DNA from: JANMEX01 sp043744175
GTDB lineage: Bacteria > Pseudomonadota > Alphaproteobacteria > Rhizobiales > Rhizobiaceae
Length of the DNA: 21,598 nt
Assembly: GCA_043744175.1 (NCBI GenBank)
Contig: JAYTVD010000099.1
Location: forward strand, 1 to 21,598
Reading direction: 5' to 3'
Positions within the stretch are counted from its first letter, which is position 1; every line of letters begins with the position of its first letter. Both the position numbers and the translations under genes were made by a program. This document shows positions 6,227-13,750 of the stretch, in pieces. Under the pieces are notes generated by a model, which worked only from the letters and a program-made list of their open reading frames with translations, ran no database searches and had not been told where the DNA came from.

Positions 6227-6393
6227 AACGTATTCGTGTGCCGTTGGTCGTCCAGAATTTATTGCGCCGTATGTCTGGCCGCGCGCCGCGCGACCTACGG
6301 GTTGATGACCGCCATGTTGCCTATCCGATAATCGTCAATGGTGTTTGCGTCGGCGGAGTTGCCTTCCGTGCGCCTGCGAAAGGGAAGGTGTGA
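6223..6393 (+). CDS. 56-residue basic protein, function unknown
   Basis: Begins within the ATGA overlap with the resolvase gene and stops one base before the GTG of the response regulator. The N-terminal half is strongly basic (RRMSGRAPRDLRVDDR); the C-terminal half is hydrophobic/beta-like (YPIIVNGVCVGGVAF). The tight coupling on both sides supports a real gene. No family recognised. Confidence 0.6.
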   Translation: MKRIRVPLVVQNLLRRMSGRAPRDLRVDDRHVAYPIIVNGVCVGGVAFRAPAKGKV

Positions 6394-6394
6394 T

Positions 6395-7075
6395 GTGAAG
6401 GTTCTGTTGATAGAGGACGATATTCAAACCGCCAAGGCAATCAAATTTTGCTTGATGGACTTCAAGATTGATGTTGCCGTCGCCAGCCTTGGTGAGGATG
6501 GAATTTTCCATGCCAAAAACTATAACCACGACATTATTTTGCTCGACCTGAACCTACCAGATATGTCTGGTTTCGATGTTATCCGTGAAATGCGGGCGTC
6601 AAGAATTGATACTCCCGTCATTATGTTGTCTGGCGACTTCACCCGTGAAGCCAAAGTCAAGGCGCTGAATTTAGGTGCAGACGACTGCATGACAAAGCCA
6701 TTCTTTACCGATGATTTGATCGCCCGTATCCGTTCACTTGCCCGCCGCGCGCGCGGGCATACCTCGAATGATTTGGATTATGGCCGACTGGTGGTGTCGC
6801 TCAACCGTCAGGCGGCGCTAGTTGACGGCAATCAGGTTCACTTGACCGGGAAAGAATTCAAAATTCTTGAATTGCTCGCACTCCGTAAGGGTGGAGTTGT
6901 CGCCAAGGAAGTCATTATGGATCACCTGTATGGCGGCATCGATGAGCCACAAGTCAAAGTTATCGACATTTTCATATGCAAGCTGCGCCGTAAGCTGCTT
7001 GGCGCTGGGATTACACCCATAGAGACGGTCTGGGGTGGTGGGTACAAAATCAATACTATGGCGGAGTTGATATGA
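6395..7075 (+). CDS. CtrA-like response regulator
   Basis: 226 residues from GTG 6395, with GGGAAGG just upstream; a longer frame to 6338 would overlap the previous gene. Residues 1-120 form a receiver domain with all phosphorylation residues: acidic pair in IEDD (7-9), phosphoacceptor Asp51 in LLDLNLPDMSG, Ser in MLSG, Lys in MTKPF. The C-terminal winged helix contains blocks close to Caulobacter CtrA (HLTGKEF, LRKG, DHLYGG-DEP, IDIFICKLRRKL, IETVWG-GY). Asp51 falls at the same number as in CtrA. CtrA is the alphaproteobacterial cell-cycle transcription factor, phosphorylated through CckA-ChpT. A phage copy could take the host phosphate signal or compete for host promoters (inference). It overlaps the methyltransferase start by 4 bases. 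Confidence 0.88.
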   Translation: MKVLLIEDDIQTAKAIKFCLMDFKIDVAVASLGEDGIFHAKNYNHDIILLDLNLPDMSGFDVIREMRASRIDTPVIMLSGDFTREAKVKALNLGADDCMTKPFFTDDLIARIRSLARRARGHTSNDLDYGRLVVSLNRQAALVDGNQVHLTGKEFKILELLALRKGGVVAKEVIMDHLYGGIDEPQVKVIDIFICKLRRKLLGAGITPIETVWGGGYKINTMAELI

Positions 7076-7707
7076 CTGAAGCAAAACAATCCAATGCGAA
7101 GATATATGATCGCGAGAAAAATGATTGGTATTGTGAAGAGGACGGAATTTGGAGCGCGTTCTTTGCGGTAGAAAAATTCCACGGTCTGATTTACGACCCG
7201 GCATGTGGGCGTGGGAATGTGTGTGAAGAGGCGAGCGCGGCAGGGTTTGCAGTGATTGGTGCCGATATTGCGACATTTGAGGAGCGCCCGTCTCTATGGG
7301 GAAGCGCCGTTTCCGGACAAGACTTTACCAACAATCACGTTTGTTTTGACAACATCTGTTCTAACCCGCCGTTCAAACTCGTTGACCCGCGTCGCCGCGC
7401 CGACAAGCCCAATTGTTTCTTGCGATTGGCCTTGAAAAGAACAACGCGCAAAGTCGCGCTGTTGATGCCATCGGCTTGGCTAAACGCACGCTCATGGCTG
7501 TCGGAAACTCCGCATTACCGGACTTATCATCTGGCACCTCGACCAGCTATGCCTCCAGGTGATGTATTTATGGAGAAGCGCGCGCAAGGCGCTCGGCTTG
7601 GGAATGGCAAACAGGACATGTCTATCTATGTTTGGATGCATGGCTACGAGGGACACCCAACTTCGCACCACTTGCTGCGCCCAGGTAAAAAATGGAGTGC
7701 AACATGA
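7072..7707 (+). CDS. N6-adenine DNA methyltransferase
   Basis: 211 residues. Motif I for S-adenosylmethionine binding is DPACGRGNV (42-50), with the acidic end of strand 2 at GADI (63-66). The catalytic motif IV is SNPPF (97-101), typical of amino-methyltransferases acting on adenine. Motif order I then IV differs from CcrM, so this is not a CcrM orthologue. The target site cannot be told from sequence. It may protect phage DNA from restriction or alter methylation-dependent promoters. Translationally coupled to the CtrA-like gene (ATGA 7072-7075). Confidence 0.8.
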   Translation: MTEAKQSNAKIYDREKNDWYCEEDGIWSAFFAVEKFHGLIYDPACGRGNVCEEASAAGFAVIGADIATFEERPSLWGSAVSGQDFTNNHVCFDNICSNPPFKLVDPRRRADKPNCFLRLALKRTTRKVALLMPSAWLNARSWLSETPHYRTYHLAPRPAMPPGDVFMEKRAQGARLGNGKQDMSIYVWMHGYEGHPTSHHLLRPGKKWSAT

Positions 7708-8039
7708 CAATCACGACGGAAGACGGTTTTGCTGCCGGGATTGTGATTTCTGTCCCTATGTTGGTCGGCGCCAAAGGCTCAAATCGCGTTGTCGTCAATG
7801 TTGGGCCCCGCGCATGGCAGTTCGGTGTTCGTGAAAAACCAAAGGAAGTCGCATTTGTCATGGAGGGAGAGTTCTCGCTCGATGAGTTGGTGGTGATGGT
7901 TGAGATGGTGCTGGCTGACGATGCTAAGGCAAAAACCGTCGATAAGATTGTAAAAAAACTTGCCTGCGGGATGGCGATATTGCTGGCCCGTCATGGCTAT
8001 CTACAAAGGGAGCCTGGTGACGATGTCCCACAAAAATAA
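7704..8039 (+). CDS. Small phage protein, function unknown
   Basis: 111 residues from ATG 7704, which overlaps the methyltransferase stop (ATGA) and has GGAG 6 nt upstream; an in-frame ATG at 7692 is less well placed. Beta-rich N-terminus followed by an acidic helical part (SLDELVVMVEMVLADD) and a basic helix. No recognised domain. Its last 17 bases overlap the HNH gene. Confidence 0.65.
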   Translation: MTITTEDGFAAGIVISVPMLVGAKGSNRVVVNVGPRAWQFGVREKPKEVAFVMEGEFSLDELVVMVEMVLADDAKAKTVDKIVKKLACGMAILLARHGYLQREPGDDVPQK

Positions 8040-8412
8040 GAAGCGTCACCAACGCAGCCGGATAGATCAAGCGTTCCTGCGCGCGCACAGGATTGATGCC
8101 GCCAGTGAGCAGCACAACAGGTGCGAATATTGCAGAATCCCGTTTATTTATCGCCCCGCGACGGCGGACCACATTGTGGCACAAAAGCATAGCGGGACTG
8201 ACGAGCGGAACAATATCATTGCTTCATGCGAACCTTGCAACCAGACAAAAGGCGATATGCCAATTATGCTTTTTCGTCGAAAGATTGAACAGCCAAAATA
8301 TGGGGAACCTATACGTTTTCTGATAATTTGGTCTGCACGCCGGATGAATCTGCGAATTGAGCGGATGCAATCTATTCTCGCTAGGGCTACCGGCGGGAGC
8401 ATCGACGGATGA
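8023..8412 (+). CDS. HNH endonuclease
   Basis: 129 residues from ATG 8023 (AAGGGAG ~10 nt upstream). Zinc-ribbon cysteines are CEYC (34-37) and CEPC (69-72). The HNH core runs DHIV (His50), NNII (Asn64), then CNQTKGD (Asn73, Lys76). HNH nucleases in phages serve as homing, packaging or host-DNA-degrading enzymes; the specific job is not visible here. Being a compact gene inside a coupled operon argues against a freestanding homing element. It overlaps the next gene by ATGA. Confidence 0.82.
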   Translation: MSHKNKKRHQRSRIDQAFLRAHRIDAASEQHNRCEYCRIPFIYRPATADHIVAQKHSGTDERNNIIASCEPCNQTKGDMPIMLFRRKIEQPKYGEPIRFLIIWSARRMNLRIERMQSILARATGGSIDG

Positions 8413-8717
8413 CTGGAATACGCATTGGATATATGGCTGGGCGCGGTGTCAGCATCCCGCATATCGCTGAAAAAATGGGATGCTCTGCTGTTACAATCCG
8501 TAATGCGCTGCGCGAGGCGGGGATTGAGATTGATGATGTTCGCGGCGCTACCTGCCATGTGATCGTACCCATTGAGAGTTTCATCGAAGCCATTGATGCC
8601 GTCGGGCGTAAACGCCGTATGAGCCGAGACCAAATCGGCTGTGAGATTCTTCGTATTGTTTTTTCTGCCGGCTTCGATGGAATCGAAGATGTGCTGGATC
8701 GGGCTGGTGCGCGGTGA
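8409..8717 (+). CDS. Small HTH protein
   Basis: 102 residues. Residues ~13-38 (GVSIPHIAEKMGCSAVTIRN) are a resolvase-type helix-turn-helix. The rest is helical with a basic patch (GRKRRMSRDQIG). It lies between the HNH nuclease and the primase-helicase with 4-base overlaps on both sides (ATGA, GTGA), which suggests a regulator or a replication accessory protein. Confidence 0.65.
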   Translation: MTGIRIGYMAGRGVSIPHIAEKMGCSAVTIRNALREAGIEIDDVRGATCHVIVPIESFIEAIDAVGRKRRMSRDQIGCEILRIVFSAGFDGIEDVLDRAGAR

Positions 8718-10963
8718 GCGACGATGGCGAGCTTATTAAGTGCGCTGAGGCTGTAGCCATTGAATTGATGGGGCAGCCGAACATTGCTCTTTCGACAAAG
8801 GGCAAGGAGCTTCGCTTTGGGAAAAAGGGATCTATATCCGTTGATCTTGCAAAGGGCACGTATTTTGACCACTCCGACGATACCGGCGGCGGCGTCATAT
8901 ATATGGTTGGCATTTATAAAGGATTCACTGCTTCAGAATCTACAAAATGGCTGATCGAGCGGGGCTACATCAAGGGCCGTGAGCGCGAACCGCAGCAGGT
9001 TATTGATGTCCCGGGCGGCTTCCCTGATTGGATGGAGCCAAAGCCAATCGCGGTGTTTGAATACTTCGATGCTAAAGGAAATCTTGCCTATCAGGTTTTG
9101 AAGTTCCCAAAGGATTATAAGGCCAAGGACGGGCAACACAAAGAGACGCAGCGCCGCTACATGCAGCGCCGCCCTCATGCCAAGGGCGGATGGGTGTGGG
9201 GGCTGTCTGATGGCCTGTATGGGCACTCTAAGGATGGAAAGGAGTGGTTCAAAGCCAAAGCTGGTAAGGATTACGCCGAGACGGAAGTTATCGGCGACGC
9301 GCCACGATTCCTGTATCGCCGCAAGGAGACCTTGGCGGCTGTGAAGGCCGGAAATACTATCGTTCTTGTCGAGGGTGAAAAGGATGTTGAAACGCTTCTC
9401 GCTTGGGGCATACCCGCGACGACCAATGTCGGAGGAGCGGGGTATTGGAGGCCGGAATTCAATGTTGAATTGGCTGGCGCAGATGTCATAATCTGCTCTG
9501 ATAACGATGACAATGGACGTAACCGGACAATCCGGATAGGCGCGGAATTACGGGCAACAGCGAAGCGCGTGCGCCATCTGGATTTGGCGCTGCACTGGCC
9601 TGACATGCCGGAAAAAAATGATGTGTCAGACTGGCGTGATAAGGCCGGAGGGACAAAGGAAGCGTTTCTTGCTCTTGCTGAAGCAGCGCCTCTTTGGAAG
9701 CCGGAGCGACTCAAAAGCCATTTCAAAGCATTTGAATTTTCAGATCTCGATCAGCCGGGTGTGGAGCTTGATTATGTGATCGATGACTTTTTCACTGAGC
9801 GCGGTGTGTCTGTTATCGCCGGAGCATCCGGTTCTGGAAAGTCATTTTTGGCGCTTCATGGCGCGATGTGTGTTTCCCGTGGTTTGGATTTCTTTGATCG
9901 TCCTGTAAAGCATGGCGCTGTGGTTTATCAGGCGGGTGAAGGTGGGCTTGGTATCAAGAAGCGGATGCGTGCCTATCGCAAGCATTTCGATATCCCTTCC
10001 AATGAAGTTATTCCAATTTTAGTTTTGCCGACACGGGTGAACCTGTACTCGTCAGAAATTGGTGATACGGCCAAGATTATCGACGAAGTGAAGGCTTGGC
10101 TTGTCACAGTCAATCAACCTCTCCGCATGTTTTTCATCGATACTTTTTCGACTGCGAGCGCAGGTATAGACGAGAATTCTGGCAAGGACGTTGGTATCGT
10201 CCTTGAAAATGTTGCCAAGATTGAGGAAGCGTTGAAGTGCAATGTCTGCATTGTCCATCATATGAACGCTGATAAAAGCAAGCTGCGTGGGCATACTTCA
10301 ATGCAGGCTAATGTGGACCAGGTTATCACGATTGCCCTCGACGAGACGACAAAAATTAGAACCGCCAAGTTGACGAAGCAAAAGGACGATGAAGACGGAA
10401 TCACGTTCCGTTTTGAATTGGCGTCCGTTAGGCTTGATTATGATGCGCGACGCAACAAAGACATAACGTCATGCGTCGTGCTTCCGGTTGGCGAGAAAGA
10501 CCGGCTGAAAAAGGAACAGGAAAAGCAAGGGTTTAGTCCAAGCACTACCGAGCGCAGGATACTCATGACTCTATTTAGTGCGATAGAGCGACATGGTTAT
10601 TTGGTTTCTTCTGCCATGGATGGTCCGAGCGATGCGGTCGGGAAATCAATCGTCGAGTGGACATACTATCTCGATATTGCGGTCGATTCTATGGTCGAGG
10701 TCGAGGATAAAAAGAAAGCCCGTGATACGATCACAAAACAGTTCACGCGAGGCTCTGATTTCCTCAAGAAATCAGGCGTTATCGCGACCGGACGTTTCCA
10801 AGGTGGGGCAGATAGTAAGGCGCAGGGCTATGTCTGGTGGACAGGCAAGCCGGTGCGCGGCTTCCATCATACATTCCCGGTCAAGGACATGTTCTCAAAG
10901 CAAGATGCCCCTCAATACCAAATTCCTGACTATGGTCTAAATGACGTGGACTTCCAATTTTGA
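8714..10963 (+). CDS. TOPRIM / RepA-type helicase replication protein
   Basis: 749 residues with a GTG start coupled to the preceding stop. The N-terminal ~65 residues resemble a phage primase-type domain without zinc cysteines (FDHSDDTGGGVIYMV). A TOPRIM domain follows, with VEGEKD (~219) and the D-x-D motif in DNDDNG (~263). The C-terminal half is a RecA-like ATPase of the RepA/AAA_25 kind: Walker A GASGSGKS (~370-377), VVYQAGEGG, and Walker B-like MFFIDTFS (~472), with a His-His-x-N sensor (VHHMNAD). It is probably the phage DNA replication helicase, possibly also a primase. It is the largest gene of the operon. Confidence 0.85.
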   Translation: MSDDGELIKCAEAVAIELMGQPNIALSTKGKELRFGKKGSISVDLAKGTYFDHSDDTGGGVIYMVGIYKGFTASESTKWLIERGYIKGREREPQQVIDVPGGFPDWMEPKPIAVFEYFDAKGNLAYQVLKFPKDYKAKDGQHKETQRRYMQRRPHAKGGWVWGLSDGLYGHSKDGKEWFKAKAGKDYAETEVIGDAPRFLYRRKETLAAVKAGNTIVLVEGEKDVETLLAWGIPATTNVGGAGYWRPEFNVELAGADVIICSDNDDNGRNRTIRIGAELRATAKRVRHLDLALHWPDMPEKNDVSDWRDKAGGTKEAFLALAEAAPLWKPERLKSHFKAFEFSDLDQPGVELDYVIDDFFTERGVSVIAGASGSGKSFLALHGAMCVSRGLDFFDRPVKHGAVVYQAGEGGLGIKKRMRAYRKHFDIPSNEVIPILVLPTRVNLYSSEIGDTAKIIDEVKAWLVTVNQPLRMFFIDTFSTASAGIDENSGKDVGIVLENVAKIEEALKCNVCIVHHMNADKSKLRGHTSMQANVDQVITIALDETTKIRTAKLTKQKDDEDGITFRFELASVRLDYDARRNKDITSCVVLPVGEKDRLKKEQEKQGFSPSTTERRILMTLFSAIERHGYLVSSAMDGPSDAVGKSIVEWTYYLDIAVDSMVEVEDKKKARDTITKQFTRGSDFLKKSGVIATGRFQGGADSKAQGYVWWTGKPVRGFHHTFPVKDMFSKQDAPQYQIPDYGLNDVDFQF

Positions 10964-11265
10964 TGAAAAAACGCGAAAAGCATAATTCGGGAATACGATA
11001 CATCATCTTGGTGATGTGGATTGCGGGGCATTCTCAGGCAGCAATATCCAATCTCATTGGAATGCGTAGAAAGCAGGTAGCGGGAATCATAGATGGATAC
11101 GACTGCGCACGGCGCAGTACTATGACTAACACTGAGCGGCGCTCAACATTGGATGTTTTGCTTTCTGAAAAGCCGGATGGGGTGGACAGCGCGATTTATG
11201 ATACGCTCAAACAAATGACAGCGACGTTGCTGCCCGTGACAGGGCGTAAAAGGCGGGCGGAATAA
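10963..11265 (+). CDS. Small HTH protein
   Basis: 100 residues from ATG 10963, which overlaps the helicase stop (TGATG). Residues ~15-45 (MWIAGHSQAAISNLIGMRRK) form a helix-turn-helix. The remaining part is polar. Its TAA overlaps the next ATG (TAATG 11263-11267). Likely DNA-binding; target unknown. Confidence 0.65.
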   Translation: MKKREKHNSGIRYIILVMWIAGHSQAAISNLIGMRRKQVAGIIDGYDCARRSTMTNTERRSTLDVLLSEKPDGVDSAIYDTLKQMTATLLPVTGRKRRAE

Positions 11266-11870
11266 TGGGCGACGACCGGATAACCTCAATGGTTAGTTTC
11301 AAGGATCGCCTGAGCGCCTTGCGTAGGGGGACGCCTGACCCGCAAGAGGGTGGCCATGGTTACAATGGTAGGAGACCGTTGCTCGTGCCGCTTGATCCGA
11401 AGAGAAGCAAGTCAGATCACATAAATATCAATTCTGCACCTCTGGAATTTCTTCACTACAATGGAATGCTGGCCATCTCAAAGGATTACTACGACGCCGC
11501 CAGAATACGATTTGAGTCCGGCTTCCGCTTTAGATCTCTCGTCGAGGGTTCTCAAATATCAGGCCTGAAATCGCAAAGTTTTGACTCCGCTGGCGGTGGC
11601 GGTGGTGACGGATCAAGGCCTGTTTCAGACCACAAGATAGACTGTATTTTGAAGTTGAACGGGTTACATAAGGATGTTCCAATCCGGTATTTCCAAACAG
11701 CGGAGGCCGTATGCTTTCGCGATGAATGGATTTGGCATGATAAAACACCAAAACAACAACACAAAGTTCTTGAGCGCGTGCGCAAGGCAATGGACTACAT
11801 CGCCGTGCATCTTGGGTATATCACGGGTGACCGCTTCAATTCGACATGGGAGCCGCCACACTCGTCGTAG
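11265..11870 (+). CDS. Last gene of the early operon, possible DUF6456-like regulator
   Basis: 201 residues. The C-terminal half (DHKIDCILKLNGLHKD, then KVLERVRKAMDYIAVHLGY) recalls DUF6456-type proteins of alphaproteobacteria and their phages. The N-terminal part is polar with a Gly-rich linker (SAGGGGGDGS). Being last in the early operon would suit a late-gene regulator; this is inference and the family match is tentative. Its 3' end overlaps the convergent gene by 35 bp. Confidence 0.6.
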   Translation: MGDDRITSMVSFKDRLSALRRGTPDPQEGGHGYNGRRPLLVPLDPKRSKSDHININSAPLEFLHYNGMLAISKDYYDAARIRFESGFRFRSLVEGSQISGLKSQSFDSAGGGGGDGSRPVSDHKIDCILKLNGLHKDVPIRYFQTAEAVCFRDEWIWHDKTPKQQHKVLERVRKAMDYIAVHLGYITGDRFNSTWEPPHSS

Positions 11871-12120
11871 CCGGTTCATCGCGGTAACGCCGCATGTAAT
11901 TCGATGCGGCAACAGCTTCATGGTCGTTTTCCATAGTCCATGGCTTTAGGCCGGCGCGGACGGCCGACATGGCAAGCTGCTCGGTTATTGTCAATTCACG
12001 TAATCCCCGGTGCGTTCGGCTTATGGCATTGGTTTCGCCAAAACCAATTGACTTGCCAGCTTCCGTGACCTGCTTCCCATGGTATCCCATGGCCTTCATC
12101 CACTCTTTGAACAGGTTCAT
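11836..12120 (-). CDS. Small XRE-like protein, last gene of the minus-strand block
   Basis: 94 residues. Start at 12120 has AAAGGAG 6 nt upstream, and the preceding stop lies within that leader (TGATATG), so the genes are coupled. Residues ~5-60 (KAMGYHGKQVTEAGKSIGFG...ISRTHRGLRELTITEQ) look like a divergent Cro/CI helix-turn-helix. The C-terminus is polar and overlaps the convergent early operon tail-to-tail. Confidence 0.65.
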   Translation of the reverse strand: MNLFKEWMKAMGYHGKQVTEAGKSIGFGETNAISRTHRGLRELTITEQLAMSAVRAGLKPWTMENDHEAVAASNYMRRYRDEPATTSVAAPMSN

Positions 12121-12121
12121 A

Positions 12122-12634
12122 TCAGGCTCCTTTCATTGCATCGTTCGTGGCCTTGCGGGCCTCAGCTAAATTTAGTGGCGAGGCTAACAATTTGGCAAAA
12201 ACACGGACGTAATGCGGGATATCCGCTTCGCCTTCAAGCCACTTCATTACGCGGGATTGTGGCCAGCCGCCCAAAACGCCAAATTCCGTGACTGTGATAC
12301 CGATTGCATCGATCTCGTTGGCAAGCTGTGCGCCAGTGAGTAGGTGGTATGGTCCTGCCTTGCGTTCATCGTAGATACGATTCTGCAGGACGGCAGTAAG
12401 CGCCCACAGCGCTGCCGTCTCGGCTTCGTCCTCGTCCTTGAATACCTTTGGCTTGCCATTTTCACGCACGTAGTTTGGCGAGAGTCCGGGCAGGGAGAAT
12501 TGCGCCATGTATCCGCCAAAAACCGGTAATACCTTTGAAAAATAGGTTTTTGATGGTTTGGACTGGTTCATGGATATCTCCTTCGTCGGTGTTCTATGCG
12601 CGGGCGGCTCGAGAGTCGAATCTTTGAGGCTCAT
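12122..12634 (-). CDS. HTH-containing phage protein
   Basis: 170 residues from ATG 12634 (MSLKDST), which has AAGGAG 6 nt upstream and the shared pre-SD inverted repeat just before that. An in-frame internal ATG at 12571 also has AAGGAG at ideal distance, so two forms may be made. The C-terminal half has the alphaproteobacterial phage HTH pattern (LTGAQLANEIDAIGITVTEF, then SRVMKWLEGEADIPHYV). The N-terminal half is unassigned. Confidence 0.7.
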   Translation of the reverse strand: MSLKDSTLEPPAHRTPTKEISMNQSKPSKTYFSKVLPVFGGYMAQFSLPGLSPNYVRENGKPKVFKDEDEAETAALWALTAVLQNRIYDERKAGPYHLLTGAQLANEIDAIGITVTEFGVLGGWPQSRVMKWLEGEADIPHYVRVFAKLLASPLNLAEARKATNDAMKGA

Positions 12635-12650
12635 CGCAATCTCCTTCTCT

Positions 12651-12662
12651 GTCATAATTGAC
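12651..12662 (-). promoter_or_regulatory. Pre-SD inverted repeat, copy 1
   Basis: Minus strand reads CCGTCAATTATGACA with arms GTCA/TGAC around four bases; GGAG starts 7 nt after the 3' arm, before ATG 12634. The 15-nt block is identical to the copy at 20477-20488. Confidence 0.55.
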
Positions 12663-12667
12663 GGTTT

Positions 12668-12695
12668 TTGAGAGCCAAACGAATTTGGCTCTCAA
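12668..12695 (-). other. 12-bp RNA hairpin with UUCG tetraloop
   Basis: Perfect inverted repeat TTGAGAGCCAAA / TTTGGCTCTCAA around TTCG in minus-strand sense, between the XRE gene and the next gene. No T-run follows (AAAAACCG), so it is not a standard terminator. CATAATT just before the stem can also pair with AATTATG in the downstream pre-SD repeat, which gives a possible alternative fold. Confidence 0.6.
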
Positions 12696-12704
12696 TTATG
12701 ATAG

Positions 12705-13097
12705 TCAAGCCGCGATAGCATTCGGTGCCAGATTCGACTGGACGATAGCCTTGATGACGTTGAAGACACTCGTGCGTGCCTGTTGATCGGTTATCTGGTC
12801 AAATGCCATTGCCACCTCTATTGCTTTTGAGCTCAACTGAGGCAATACCACGCCTTTACTTGTGCCATCGTCCGCGCCTTCAAATAGTGTCGAAATGCTG
12901 ACTCCGAAATGGGAACAGATAGCCTGAAGTCGGCTTGCACCAACGCGATTTGCACCCTTTTCATATTTCTGGATCTGTTGAAATGTAATGCCGAGCACGT
13001 CGCCAAGTTTTTCTTGGCTGATTTTGTGAAGATTGCGCAGGCGGCGGATATTGTTGCCGACGATGACGTCAACAAACTGCGGTGATTTTTGTTTCAT
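12705..13097 (-). CDS. XRE-family transcriptional regulator
   Basis: 130 residues; GGAG 7 nt before ATG 13097. A textbook alphaproteobacterial XRE helix-turn-helix spans residues ~14-72 (NNIRRLRNLHKISQEKLGDV, ITFQQIQKYEKGANRVGASR). The C-terminal tail is helical and hydrophobic, probably for dimerisation. It is a second regulator distinct from the CI/Cro pair and may control the minus-strand block. Confidence 0.85.
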   Translation of the reverse strand: MKQKSPQFVDVIVGNNIRRLRNLHKISQEKLGDVLGITFQQIQKYEKGANRVGASRLQAICSHFGVSISTLFEGADDGTSKGVVLPQLSSKAIEVAMAFDQITDQQARTSVFNVIKAIVQSNLAPNAIAA

Positions 13098-13195
13098 TTA
13101 TGTCTCCGAAGTTGATGTGTGTTGTGATGGACGAGCGGGGCGACAAGCCCGGCCGATGGCGGCGCTCTTGCTTGTGGGGGCATAGGAAGGTTCTC

Positions 13196-13750
13196 TTAAA
13201 CCTTCATCGGCATTACCAGACCAATGAAGCCGTGCTGTGAGCCAGTGAGCAGGACTGTGAAGCTGCTGTCATTCATCTTCATAGTCAGCGTGCCTGATTT
13301 GTCGGGGCACGCGGTCATGATTGCCTCGGTGATGTATTTGCTGTTCAGGCCAATATCGATGTTCTGTTCTGTGGGGTAATCAAATGCCACATCGATATTG
13401 TATTCAGCATTGCCGGCTTCTGGATTTTTGACCATCAGACCGCACTTACCCTTACTGAAACTGAATTTTATGCCGCAAGCGGAGGCGCTGGAAATTATTG
13501 CAACAGCGGCGATGCCTTCAAGCAATTGCTTTGGCTTGAACGATGCTTCCAACGCGTTATTTGTCGGGATAATGCGAACGTAGTCAGGATATGCGCCATC
13601 AATCAGCTTTGTTGTGATAATCACGCCTGCCCAAGAAAATACCATGTGGCCATGGTTGAACTTTACTGTCACATCGCGCGGGGAATCCTTTGCTGACAGA
13701 ATCTTAATCAACCGGCTGCAGGTGACGCGCGGGATGATAGCCTGCTCCAT
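13196..13750 (-). CDS. dnaN: DnaN-like sliding clamp, C-terminal part (out of frame with N-terminal part)
   Basis: 184 residues from the ATG at 13750 at the end of the A8 run. It carries the second half of a beta clamp: IIPRVTCSRLIKIL, then TKLIDGAYPDYVRIIP, the conserved I-D-G-x-(Y/F)-P-x-Y block of domain 2/3, ending in a hydrophobic GLVMPMKV tail that resembles the clamp C-terminus. It lies in the +1 frame relative to the upstream part. Removing one A from the 8-A run (13757-13750) would fuse both into a ~405-residue clamp. It may be made by transcript slippage, by internal initiation at ATGGAG, or not at all. Confidence 0.75.
   Translation of the reverse strand: MEQAIIPRVTCSRLIKILSAKDSPRDVTVKFNHGHMVFSWAGVIITTKLIDGAYPDYVRIIPTNNALEASFKPKQLLEGIAAVAIISSASACGIKFSFSKGKCGLMVKNPEAGNAEYNIDVAFDYPTEQNIDIGLNSKYITEAIMTACPDKSGTLTMKMNDSSFTVLLTGSQHGFIGLVMPMKV

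Noticed and set aside
6338..6394. N-terminal extension of the CtrA-like protein from ATG 6338
   Set aside because: It overlaps the 56-residue coupled gene; GTG 6395 has an SD and begins exactly at the conserved KVLLIEDD.
7072..7707. CcrM orthologue
   Set aside because: Motif order is I then IV with SNPPF, whereas CcrM has DPPY near its N-terminus and a different architecture.
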